DNA of 6,280 nt, from positions 1 through 6,280 of the forward strand of contig JASBUM010000686.1 of the NCBI GenBank assembly GCA_030147905.1, given 5' to 3'. The DNA is from Acidimangrovimonas sp. GTDB taxonomy: Bacteria; Pseudomonadota; Alphaproteobacteria; Rhodobacterales; Rhodobacteraceae. A model generated the notes under the pieces. The model was given only the letters and a program-made list of their open reading frames with translations, searched no databases and was not told where the DNA came from. The position numbers and the translations under genes are program-made. This document shows, one piece after another, positions 1-5,901 of the stretch. Position 1 is the first letter of the stretch. Every line of letters starts with the position of its first letter.

Positions 1-193
1 CATCCCCTTCGACGCCGTGCGCACCTTCGTCGACCCTTCCGTCGAGTTTGGCCTGCGGTTCGAAACCCACGAAACCGACGACGAGGACGACGAGGACGAG
101 GTCGAAGAGGCCGCGATCATCGAGGATGCCGATGAGGAACCTGCCCCCCACAAGGACGCCGAGGTGGTCCGGCTCGACAGTTTCCGCAAGTAG
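1..193 (+). CDS. sspB: SspB family ClpXP adaptor (3' end only)
   Basis: This is the last 63 codons of a gene that enters from the left, read in the frame starting at base 2 and stopping with TAG at 191-193. The visible protein begins IPFDAVRTFVDPSVEFGLRF, which I recognise as the end of the folded domain of alphaproteobacterial SspB-like proteins. A very acidic linker follows (about residues 22-47 of the visible part, rich in Asp and Glu). The protein ends in a basic-hydrophobic tail, AEVVRLDSFRK. SspB delivers ssrA-tagged and other substrates to the ClpXP protease in the cytoplasm. In known SspB proteins a flexible acidic linker and a short C-terminal peptide that docks on ClpX give this same layout, so the last residues are probably the ClpX-binding tail (inference). 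It lies 121 bases upstream of fumC on the same strand. The start and the peptide-binding domain are outside the window. Confidence 0.85.
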   Translation, partial: IPFDAVRTFVDPSVEFGLRFETHETDDEDDEDEVEEAAIIEDADEEPAPHKDAEVVRLDSFRK

Positions 194-213
194 TCCCCGC
201 GCGGAATTCGGCG

Positions 214-254
214 GACGCCCAGGCGTCGCAAAAACGGTATGCGGCCGTATGCCG
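214..254 (+). other. Two consecutive small hairpins in the sspB-fumC gap
   Basis: The first inverted repeat is GACGC (214-218), loop CCAG, GCGTC (223-227). The second is CGGTATGC (235-242), loop GGCC, GTATGCCG (247-254). As RNA the second forms eight pairs on the plus strand only, because two are G-U wobbles that would become C-A on the other strand. The following bases, ATTGATTTC, are only weakly T-rich. The pair could therefore be a poor terminator or 3'-end stabiliser for the sspB transcript rather than a classical intrinsic terminator. No function is proven. Confidence 0.4.
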
Positions 255-255
255 A

Positions 256-284
256 TTGATTTCGCGCGCGCTCGCCGCTATCAC
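256..284 (+). promoter_or_regulatory. Candidate sigma70-type promoter for fumC
   Basis: TTGATT at 256-261 and TATCAC at 279-284 are separated by 17 bases. Each matches the housekeeping consensus (TTGACA, TATAAT) at four of six positions. A start of transcription near base 291 would leave a leader of roughly 25 bases before the fumC ATG, carrying its ribosome binding site. The -35 box abuts the second hairpin. This is only a consensus match in a GC-rich genome where chance matches occur, so confidence is low. Confidence 0.33.
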
Positions 285-300
285 GGGCGCGAAAATCCGC

Positions 301-306
301 AGGAGG
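301..306 (+). promoter_or_regulatory. Strong ribosome binding site of fumC
   Basis: AGGAGG, a perfect Shine-Dalgarno core, ends 8 bases before the ATG at 315. It fixes the fumC start. It also argues against an out-of-frame ATG nearby at 308, which would be only one base from the core. Confidence 0.85.
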
Positions 307-314
307 CTTGACCG

Positions 315-1709
315 ATGACCGCCACGCGCACCGAGACCGACAGCTTCGGCCCGCTCGAGGTTCCCGCCGACAAATATTGGGGGGCGCAGACCCAGCGTTC
401 GATCCGGAATTTCCCGATCGGCTGGGAACGTCAGCCGATCGCGATCGTCCGCGCGCTGGGAATCATCAAGCGCGCCTGCGCCGAGGTCAACGTCGCACAG
501 GGCGATCTTGACCCCAAGCTGGGCGAGGCCATCGCCCGGGCGGCGCAGGAAGTGACCGAAGGCCGGTTCGACGACAACTTCCCGCTTGTCGTCTGGCAGA
601 CCGGCTCGGGCACGCAAAGCAACATGAACGCCAACGAAGTGATCGCCAATCGCGCGATCGAGATCCTCGGCGGCCGGATCGGATCGAAGGATCCGGTCCA
701 TCCCAATGATCATGTCAACCGCGGCCAAAGCTCCAACGACACGTTCCCCACCGCGATGCATATCGCCACCGCGATGATGGCCCGCGACGTGTTGCTGGCG
801 GGCCTTGAGAAACTGCATGAAGCTTTGGCCGCAAAGGCCGAGGAATTCGCCGATATCATCAAGATCGGCCGCACCCACACCCAGGATGCGACGCCGCTGA
901 CTCTGGGTCAGGAATTCTCGGGCTATGCCCATCAGGTAGCGATGGCAATCCGGCGGGTGAAGGCGGCTTTGCCGGCGATCTACGAGCTGGCCCAGGGCGG
1001 CACCGCGGTCGGAACCGGTCTCAACAGCCGCAAGGGCTGGGACGGGCGGGTCGCCGCCCGCATCGCCGAATTGACCGGCCTGCCGTTTACCCCGGCGCCG
1101 AACAAGTTCGAAGCCCTGGCCGCCCATGATGCGATGGTCGAGATGTCCGGCGCGCTCAAGACCGCCGCGGTCTCGCTGTTCAAGATCGCCAATGACATCC
1201 GCTTTCTCGGTTCGGGTCCGCGCTCGGGGCTGGGCGAGTTGAGCTTGCCGGAGAATGAGCCCGGCTCGTCTATCATGCCGGGCAAGGTCAACCCGACCCA
1301 GGCCGAGGCGCTGACCATGGTTTGCGCCCATGTCATGGGCAATGACGCGGCGGTGGGATTCGCAGGTAGCCAGGGTCATTTCGAACTGAATGTCTACAAG
1401 CCGATGATCTCTTATAACGTGTTGCAATCGATGCAGCTTCTGGGCGACGCGGCAGGGTCGTTCACCGATCATCTGGTTGTCGGGATCACGGCCAATCGCG
1501 CCCGGATCGAGAAGCTGATGCGCGAAAGCCTGATGCTGGTCACCGCGCTTGCCCCCGAGATCGGTTATGACAAGGCGACCCAGGTTGCAAAGACGGCGCA
1601 CAAGAACGGCACCAATCTGCGCGAAGAAGCGATCGCGCTTGGCTTCGTCGATGGAGAGACCTTCGATCGCGTCGTGCGGCCCGAAACCATGATCGGGCCG
1701 AAGGACTAG
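315..1709 (+). CDS. fumC: Class II fumarate hydratase
   Basis: This 464-residue protein is a class II fumarase, the iron-independent homotetrameric enzyme that interconverts fumarate and L-malate in the TCA cycle in the cytoplasm. The length is close to E. coli FumC (467), and key residues fall on the same numbers. The substrate-binding GSGT is at 97-100 and SSN at 139-141. The catalytic pair Thr187-His188 sits in GRTHTQDA. The superfamily signature [11 protein letters not shown] spans 317-327, with the catalytic-loop Ser318, Lys324 and Asn326, followed by Glu331. The [14 protein letters not shown] and [17 protein letters not shown] blocks separate it from argininosuccinate lyase, adenylosuccinate lyase and CMLE. 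Aspartase is the closest alternative, but the HPNDHVN form and the length favour fumarase. The start is fixed by AGGAGG 8 bases upstream. Two small genes follow within about 200 bases and are probably co-transcribed. No damage is seen. Confidence 0.97.
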   Translation: MTATRTETDSFGPLEVPADKYWGAQTQRSIRNFPIGWERQPIAIVRALGIIKRACAEVNVAQGDLDPKLGEAIARAAQEVTEGRFDDNFPLVVWQTGSGTQSNMNANEVIANRAIEILGGRIGSKDPVHPNDHVNRGQSSNDTFPTAMHIATAMMARDVLLAGLEKLHEALAAKAEEFADIIKIGRTHTQDATPLTLGQEFSGYAHQVAMAIRRVKAALPAIYELAQGGTAVGTGLNSRKGWDGRVAARIAELTGLPFTPAPNKFEALAAHDAMVEMSGALKTAAVSLFKIANDIRFLGSGPRSGLGELSLPENEPGSSIMPGKVNPTQAEALTMVCAHVMGNDAAVGFAGSQGHFELNVYKPMISYNVLQSMQLLGDAAGSFTDHLVVGITANRARIEKLMRESLMLVTALAPEIGYDKATQVAKTAHKNGTNLREEAIALGFVDGETFDRVVRPETMIGPKD

Positions 1710-1719
1710 GCGGCGCGCG

Positions 1720-1899
1720 ATGGCCGAGCCGATCAAGTTTCGCCAGGCGAAGAAACGTCAGGAGCGCGCGAAGAAACGCGCCCAAGGCGAAGAAAACGCG
1801 GTAAAATTCGGCGAGACGAAGGCGCAGCGCCAGGCGCGGGAGCGCGATGCGGCACGGGCGCGGGCGCAGCTCGATGCCCATCGCCGCGAGACGGAATAA
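1720..1899 (+). CDS. Small basic DUF4169-type protein
   Basis: This is a 59-residue open frame from ATG at 1720 to TAA at 1897-1899. The protein begins MAEPIKFRQAKKRQERAKKR and contains NAVKFGETKAQ, followed by a long Arg/Ala/Glu-rich stretch (about residues 33-57) that should be one continuous charged helix. The N-terminal MAEPI, the Lys/Arg-rich segment and the NAVKFG-x-TKAQ core are what I recall of the DUF4169 family. That family is common as a tiny gene after fumC in Rhodobacteraceae and has no known function. The gene starts 10 bases after the fumC stop and ends 5 bases before the next gene, so all three are likely one operon. Its Shine-Dalgarno is weak (AAGGA near 1701-1705, about 14 bases away), which fits translation coupled to fumC. 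The strong positive charge would suit RNA, ribosome or DNA binding, but that is only inference. Confidence 0.8.
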   Translation: MAEPIKFRQAKKRQERAKKRAQGEENAVKFGETKAQRQARERDAARARAQLDAHRRETE

Positions 1900-1904
1900 C
1901 GGCG

Positions 1905-2123
1905 ATGCCCGGCCGCCCCGAGAAGCATTCGCTCACGCTGCGCGGCCATCGCACCAGCGTGTCTCTCGAGCCCGAATTCTGGCGGGCATTCAGGGAGATC
2001 GCAGAAGAAAAATCCTTGCCGATAAATGTCCTGGCGGCCGAAATTGATGCCGCGCGCGAAGATGTCGGCCTCGCTTCGGCAATCCGGGTCTATGTGCTGA
2101 ACCATTTGCGCAGCACCGCCTAG
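1905..2123 (+). CDS. Ribbon-helix-helix domain protein (RHH_4 type)
   Basis: This 72-residue protein starts MPGRPEKHSLTLRGHRTSVS. The segment RTSVSLEPEFWRAF (about 16-29) fits the beta strand and first helix of a ribbon-helix-helix fold. EIAEEKSLPINVLAAEID (about 31-48) supplies the rest of helix one, the turn and the second helix. The ending, with GLASAIRVYVLNHLR, matches what I recall of the RHH_4 family (Pfam PF13467). Such proteins usually dimerise and bind DNA through the paired strand, so a regulator is likely, but its target is unknown. A weak GGA (1893-1895) lies 9 bases before the ATG, and the gap to the DUF4169 gene is 5 bases. The TAG stop overlaps the stop of the convergent P450 gene by a shared CTAG. 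Relatives are sometimes misnamed arylsulfate sulfotransferase-like; nothing here supports an enzyme. Confidence 0.85.
   Translation: MPGRPEKHSLTLRGHRTSVSLEPEFWRAFREIAEEKSLPINVLAAEIDAAREDVGLASAIRVYVLNHLRSTA
2120..2123. other. Shared CTAG: interlocked convergent stop codons
   Basis: The palindrome CTAG supplies TAG to the ribbon-helix-helix gene on the plus strand (2121-2123) and TAG to the P450 gene on the minus strand (complement of 2120-2122). No room is left for a terminator between the convergent genes, so each transcript must run into the other gene. Confidence 0.9.
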
Positions 2124-3517
2124 TCCGTGCGCGGCGCCAGATCCAGCCAGATCCCCCCCCGCGCGCGCACCGTCAGATGCGCGACCGGCACCGGCTCGCG
2201 CCCCGCCACCGGATGGAACCGGAACCGGCGCAGCAGCATCGCCAGCAGAAGCGGCCCCTCGATCATCGCGAAGCCGGCCCCGGTGCAGACCCGCGGCCCA
2301 GCCGAGAACGGGATATAGGCGTTGCGGGCGCAGGCGCGGGCCTCGGCGCTTTGCCAGCGATCGGGGTCGAAGGTGTCGGGCGCGGCCCAGATCCGTTCGT
2401 GCCGGTGCAGATGCCAGGGGCTGAGCACGACCTGCGCACCCTTCGGCACGGGCCGCTCGCGGAAGGTTTCGGGACAGGCGGATTCGCGCACCATCATCGG
2501 CACCGGCGGATATAGACGCAGCGTCTCACGGAAGATGTCGCGTATGAAGTTCAGCTTGGAAATATCCGTAAATTCTGGATTTTCTGAAATTTTCAGTGCC
2601 TCGGTCGCGGCCCGATCCTGAATCTCGGGATGGCTCGCCAGCAGGTATAGCGCCCAAGCCAGGGCCGAGGCCGAGGTTTCATGCCCGGCGAGGAAGAAGA
2701 TCGCGACCTGATCGACCATTTCCGCGGCGGTGAAGGTCTGGCCGGTTTCCGGATCGCGGGTGGTCATGATCTTGGTCGCCAGATCGTCCGGGGCGGTACC
2801 CGCGGCGATGGCTGCGGCCCGGGCGTCGCACAATGCGCCGATCAGCGCCCGGATCGCGCGCGCGTTGCGCCGGGTCGCGCGCCGGTGAAGCCGCGGCATC
2901 CAGCGCGGCAGCGGCACGAAAGCGGCAAGGTTGAGGATCGGCTGCGCCCGCTGATAGGCGCGAAATCGGGTAAAGACCTCGGCCGCCAGTTCGTGTTCGA
3001 TCGGGATCGAGAACAGGGTGCGAAAGATCACATCGGCGGCGAGATGGCTGGTGATCGCCTCGATCTCCTGCGGTCCCGACTGCAACCGCGCGCCGGCCGC
3101 AGCCCCCGCCGCCCGCATCGCGGCGAATGTGTCGCGCAGACGCCCCCCCGCGAAGGCCGGGTCGATGATCCGGCGCTGACGTTTCCAAAGCTCGCCATTG
3201 GTGACGAAGACCGATTGCCCGAGCAGCGGGCGCAACCCCTCGCTTATGCGGTCGGATTTAGGAAAATCCGCCGGCCGCTCGATCAGCACCCGGCGCACCA
3301 GCGCCGGATCGTTGCACAGGAAGCTGCGAAAGAACGGAGTGCGATATTCGGCCATCCACGCGCGGTAAAGCCGCGCCGGCTGGGCCGAAAGGATATCCTG
3401 GCGAAAAAGCCGCAGATAGCGCCAGAACGATACCCGGTCGGGCCGCGCCACCGGTTTGGGCGGCAGCGCCGGCGCCGGATCGGGCAAAGGCTCGGCCGTG
3501 GGCGGCGGCGCGCTCAT
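2120..3517 (-). CDS. Soluble cytochrome P450 monooxygenase
   Basis: This 465-residue protein carries every P450 landmark. The C-helix motif WKRQRR is at 111-116. The I-helix oxygen-activation motif AGHET is at 277-281, with acid Glu280 and Thr281. ETLR is at 331-334 (the ExxR pair) and FDPDRW at 383-388. The heme loop FSAGPRVCTGAGFA is at 404-417, with the thiolate ligand Cys411. It should be a heme enzyme inserting one oxygen atom from O2 into an organic substrate. There is no N-terminal membrane anchor; the first 26 residues are Pro/Ala-rich. The FDPDRW and FSAGPRVCTGAGFA style resembles the CYP4/CYP102-like broad group that includes fatty-acid and terpenoid hydroxylases, but the substrate cannot be read from sequence. 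The start is set by ATGA overlap with the upstream hydrolase and a GGAG 9 bases away. A longer frame continues upstream only by running through the hydrolase gene. No ferredoxin, reductase or fused reductase domain is in view. Confidence 0.94.
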   Translation of the reverse strand: MSAPPPTAEPLPDPAPALPPKPVARPDRVSFWRYLRLFRQDILSAQPARLYRAWMAEYRTPFFRSFLCNDPALVRRVLIERPADFPKSDRISEGLRPLLGQSVFVTNGELWKRQRRIIDPAFAGGRLRDTFAAMRAAGAAAGARLQSGPQEIEAITSHLAADVIFRTLFSIPIEHELAAEVFTRFRAYQRAQPILNLAAFVPLPRWMPRLHRRATRRNARAIRALIGALCDARAAAIAAGTAPDDLATKIMTTRDPETGQTFTAAEMVDQVAIFFLAGHETSASALAWALYLLASHPEIQDRAATEALKISENPEFTDISKLNFIRDIFRETLRLYPPVPMMVRESACPETFRERPVPKGAQVVLSPWHLHRHERIWAAPDTFDPDRWQSAEARACARNAYIPFSAGPRVCTGAGFAMIEGPLLLAMLLRRFRFHPVAGREPVPVAHLTVRARGGIWLDLAPRTD

Positions 3518-4761
3518 GCCGCCATGCTCCGATAGCCCGAGGCCGGCCGCTCGATCCGGCTTTTCGAGGGCGCCCGCCCGGCAAAACGCGCGCCCAGGCT
3601 TTGCGGCCCGGCGGTGATGCGGAAATAATCGTAATCGCCGGGCCGGTCGAAGGCGCACAGATACTGGAAATGCAGCCTGAAGAAGCGCCAGCGCAGCGCC
3701 CGCCAGCGTTCGGGGCTGAGGGTCTGGGTGAAGGCGGCCGAGATCACCAGCGGCCATCGCTTTTCGGGCGGCGCGACCCCGGTCACCGCCACCGGATCGC
3801 ACAGCGCGAAGGCGCAACCGTCACCCGGCGCGGTGACATCGACCCAGGTCAATTCTGTCCGTGCGGCAAGATAATGCAAATCGGCCCGCAGCCGTGCCGC
3901 GCCGGGCAGGAACGAGACCATCGGCACCACCTGGCCAAGCGCCAAGAATCCCAGCGCCGGCCGCGGCACCGTCCCTTCCATCGCCCCTTGGCGGATCAGA
4001 TCCGCGAGGATCGAGATCGCCAGATGCGCCCCCGAGGAATGGCCGACGACCAGCACCTCATCAAGCGTCTCATCGGCCAGCGCGGCACCGATTCGGTCGG
4101 CGAACGCGCGCATGCGGATCTCGAGTTCGGGCGGATTGGCGCCCCCCGCCTGCGCCGAATAGGCATAGTCGTGCATCAGGTAATAGGCATAGAGCCGGTT
4201 GTCGCGGGCGCGAAACCAGCGCAGACACAGAACCGCAGGGCCGAGCCCCCCCGCCGTCGCCAGCCACCAGGGCAGCCACGGCGAAAGGACCCAGGCGACC
4301 GCCGCCGCCAGAAGCAGCGCGACGAGCGCCTGTGCCGCCAGCATGACGATCGGATAGAGCGCGGCGATCATCGGCCCCTTGCGCAGCCGCATCAGCCGGA
4401 ACAGCGCCCCCGAACCGATATAGGCCCAGGCTGTGCGCAACAGCTGCCCATAGGTCGCGGCGATGCCCTGGCTCATCGACTGCCGCACCAGATCCGACCA
4501 GACCATGACCTCGAAGCTGGTAGCGACGGCCGAATCCTCGATCCGCGCCGCGACCTCCCAGCCGTAGCGCCCCTGCCCCCCGCCCGGGCGCAGCCCGATG
4601 TCATAGCCCGAAATCGCCGCCTGCCGGGCGCCTTCGCGGCGGTAAAGCTCGCGGTATCGGCGCGGATGGATCGGATCGTAGCCGGGAATGTAGAAGACCC
4701 GCCGGCGACGCACCGGCGACGCGGGTTGATTGCCATGCTCGGTCTGCTCGGATGCCGCCAT
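3514..4761 (-). CDS. Membrane-inserted alpha/beta-hydrolase-like protein
   Basis: This 415-residue protein has a clear serine-hydrolase nucleophile elbow, VVGHSSGAHL. The GxSxG box is at 240-244 and the presumed nucleophile is Ser242. A short hydrophobic strand with VFYIPGYDP (about 22-30) lies near the N-terminus, where such folds often place the oxyanion-hole loop. Between them, two hydrophobic segments at about 130-159 and 162-183 should form a membrane hairpin. Possible remaining triad members are Asp308 or Asp314 (in WVDVTAPGDG) and His364, but these are guesses. A lipase, esterase or acyltransferase acting at the membrane is the likeliest role. The ATG at 4761 is preferred over the adjacent GTG at 4764, because AAGGGG lies 5 bases before the ATG but only 2 before the GTG. 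The stop overlaps the P450 start as ATGA, so the two proteins are probably made together and may act on the same substrate. I do not recognise a named family. Confidence 0.78.
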   Translation of the reverse strand: MAASEQTEHGNQPASPVRRRRVFYIPGYDPIHPRRYRELYRREGARQAAISGYDIGLRPGGGQGRYGWEVAARIEDSAVATSFEVMVWSDLVRQSMSQGIAATYGQLLRTAWAYIGSGALFRLMRLRKGPMIAALYPIVMLAAQALVALLLAAAVAWVLSPWLPWWLATAGGLGPAVLCLRWFRARDNRLYAYYLMHDYAYSAQAGGANPPELEIRMRAFADRIGAALADETLDEVLVVGHSSGAHLAISILADLIRQGAMEGTVPRPALGFLALGQVVPMVSFLPGAARLRADLHYLAARTELTWVDVTAPGDGCAFALCDPVAVTGVAPPEKRWPLVISAAFTQTLSPERWRALRWRFFRLHFQYLCAFDRPGDYDYFRITAGPQSLGARFAGRAPSKSRIERPASGYRSMAA

Positions 4762-4856
4762 CACCGCCCCTTTCGGGACAGGCTAATCCAGTTTGCGGCG
4801 GAAATTAAGCGCGTTGAACGATATGTCCGCGGCCCGGCCCCGTCGGTCCGCCCGTG
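4762..4856 (-). other. Gap between ccdA and the hydrolase gene
   Basis: These 95 bases hold the Shine-Dalgarno AAAGGGG of the hydrolase (4767-4773, minus strand). A locally AT-richer stretch (about 4785-4835) could carry a promoter, but no convincing pair of -35 and -10 boxes was found. No hairpin with a T-run follows the ccdA stop. Read-through from ccdA into the hydrolase-P450 pair is therefore possible. Confidence 0.5.
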
Positions 4857-5609
4857 TCAGCCAAGCGCGGCGAGACCGGGGAAGTTTTCGAGCAACCAGT
4901 AGGAGAAGCTGGAAAAGCCGCCGGTCAGCATCAGCAGGCCGATCGTCCACAAGAGCAGGCCCATGATACGCTCGATCCGTTCCATGTGGCGCGTCATCCA
5001 GCGCATGAAGCCGCGCATCCGCGGGAAGAAGGCCGCGACCAGCATGAACGGAATGCCAAGCCCCAGAGCATAGAGCGCCAGGAGCAGCGTGCCGCGGCTG
5101 ATGCTCGCCTGGCTGGCGGCAAGCGACAGGATCGCGCCCAGCTGCGGCCCGATGCAGGGCGTCCAGCCGAAGGCGAAGGCCAGGCCCAGCACATAGGCGC
5201 CGAGCGCCGAACCGCTCCAGTCCCCGGTCTTGAGCCGGGCCTCGCGGCTGAGGAGCGGAAGGCGGATGACACCCAGAAAATTGGCCCCGAAAAGCATCAC
5301 CACCACGCCCGAGAGGGTGGCAAAGGTCTGGGAATTCTTCAGGAAGAAGGCACCGAAGGCCGAGGCCGTGAATCCCAGAAACAGAAAGACCGTCGACAGG
5401 CCAAGCACGAAACAGCCCGCCGCCAGAAGCGGCCCGCGGCGCGGCGCGGCTCCGTCGCCCAGTTCGGTCACGCTGACCCCGCTCATATAGGCGAGATAGG
5501 GCGGCACGATCGGCAGGACGCAGGGGCTGACGAAGGACAGAAAGCCTGCCGCCAGTGCAATCAGCATCGCAGGCAGCAACCCGGCGGTGATAACGTCAAA
5601 TCCGAACAT
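4857..5609 (-). CDS. ccdA: Cytochrome c biogenesis protein CcdA
   Basis: This 250-residue protein is almost entirely membrane-embedded, with about six helices near residues 12-35, 61-85, 98-118, 134-160, 170-195 and 212-236. The two hallmark cysteines of the DsbD/CcdA family are present: Cys30 in SFVSPCVLPIVPP and Cys152 in GWTPCIGPQLG. They lie in the first and fourth helices, as expected. CcdA moves reducing equivalents from cytoplasmic thioredoxin across the inner membrane to periplasmic thioredoxin-like proteins, which keep apocytochrome c cysteines reduced for heme attachment. It lacks the periplasmic domains of full-length DsbD, and its size matches stand-alone CcdA. The start chosen is the ATG at 5609 (MFGFDVITAG), preceded by GGGGACAGG. 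An in-frame ATG at 5651 would add 14 polar residues unlike the family's usual beginning. Its thioredoxin partner (CcmG/HelX type) is not in the window. Confidence 0.94.
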   Translation of the reverse strand: MFGFDVITAGLLPAMLIALAAGFLSFVSPCVLPIVPPYLAYMSGVSVTELGDGAAPRRGPLLAAGCFVLGLSTVFLFLGFTASAFGAFFLKNSQTFATLSGVVVMLFGANFLGVIRLPLLSREARLKTGDWSGSALGAYVLGLAFAFGWTPCIGPQLGAILSLAASQASISRGTLLLALYALGLGIPFMLVAAFFPRMRGFMRWMTRHMERIERIMGLLLWTIGLLMLTGGFSSFSYWLLENFPGLAALG

Positions 5610-5670
5610 GACCTGTCCCCGGTTCCCTGTCTGACGGGATAGACGATCCATCCGGTGCCGTCACCATTTG

Positions 5671-5689
5671 TTGTGCTCACAATCTTGTG
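5671..5689. promoter_or_regulatory. Overlapping TTGTG/CACAA palindromes upstream of ccdA
   Basis: TTGTG-CT-CACAA (5671-5682) and CACAA-TC-TTGTG (5678-5689) are two perfect 5-bp-arm inverted repeats that share the middle CACAA. The half-site thus occurs three times in alternating orientation. The element lies about 62 bases upstream of the ccdA ATG, in an AT-richer pocket, where an operator or promoter would be expected. The first repeat fits a TTGT-N4-ACAA pattern of the kind bound by some GntR/HutC-type or LacI-type repressors. The protein that binds it, if any, is unknown, and short palindromes do arise by chance. Confidence 0.4.
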
Positions 5690-5759
5690 GCACGACGTCA
5701 CGCCCGGCCAACGGGACGCGGGCGGCGGCCAGGCGGCGGGCCGCCGGCGAATGCACCGC

Positions 5760-5795
5760 CCCCTCCGCGCACAAGAGCCCCTCCGCGCAGAAGAG
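5760..5795. repeat. Two tandem 18-bp repeats between rne and ccdA
   Basis: CCCCTCCGCGCACAAGAG (5760-5777) is followed directly by the same 18 bases with one change, C to G, at 5790 (copy two 5778-5795). A degenerate partial third copy, TCCATGCGCAAGAG, follows at 5796-5809 and runs into the rne terminator. The array is noncoding as far as I can judge. It may be slippage-derived or may give repeated binding sites. Confidence 0.75.
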
Positions 5796-5805
5796 TCCAT
5801 GCGCA

Positions 5806-5843
5806 AGAGAAAAAGGAAACGGCCCGCCGCGGGGCGAGCCGTT
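5806..5843 (-). terminator. Intrinsic terminator of the rne gene
   Basis: Read on the minus strand, a GC-rich stem AACGGC-T-CGCC, loop CCGC, GGCG-G-GCCGTT (5843 down to 5818) is followed by TCCTTTTTCTC. The stem has ten pairs with one internal mismatch. It sits about 58 bases after the RNase E stop. On the plus strand no T-run follows, so it works in one direction only. It should separate rne transcription from ccdA. Confidence 0.8.
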
Positions 5844-5901
5844 CACCTTGCATTCGACGCAGGCCGCCGGACGACGGCCCGACGGCGGGATCGCCGGCCG
5901 T

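Noticed and set aside
48..311. An 87-codon plus-strand frame overlapping the sspB end.
   Set aside because: It is out of frame with the recognisable SspB C-terminus and has a Thr/Arg/Ser-rich product.
117..1736. A 539-codon open frame on the minus strand opposite fumC.
   Set aside because: It lies antisense to a textbook fumarase with all catalytic residues. Its product is Arg/Asp/His-rich with no recognisable domain, as expected for a shadow frame in GC-rich DNA.
3518..3817. The 100-residue N-terminal extension of the P450 frame.
   Set aside because: It overlaps the hydrolase gene in another frame and is Arg/Ala-rich. The ATG at 3517 has a GGAG at proper distance and gives a normal P450 length.
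3601..4902. A 433-codon plus-strand open frame opposite the hydrolase gene.
   Set aside because: Its product is Arg/Pro/His/Gln-rich low-complexity sequence, while the minus strand shows a coherent protein with GHSSG and membrane helices.
4854..5642. A 262-codon plus-strand open frame opposite ccdA.
   Set aside because: The product is Gln/Arg/Glu/His-rich, typical of the antisense of a membrane protein gene. The minus strand gives a clear CcdA.
5610..5651. The upstream in-frame ATG of ccdA at 5651.
   Set aside because: It would add 14 polar residues before a typical CcdA N-terminus. The ATG at 5609 is better supported by family form and the purine-rich stretch before it.
5760..5809. The short repeats considered as a CRISPR array.
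   Set aside because: The 18-bp units are directly adjacent with no spacers and no cas genes are present.
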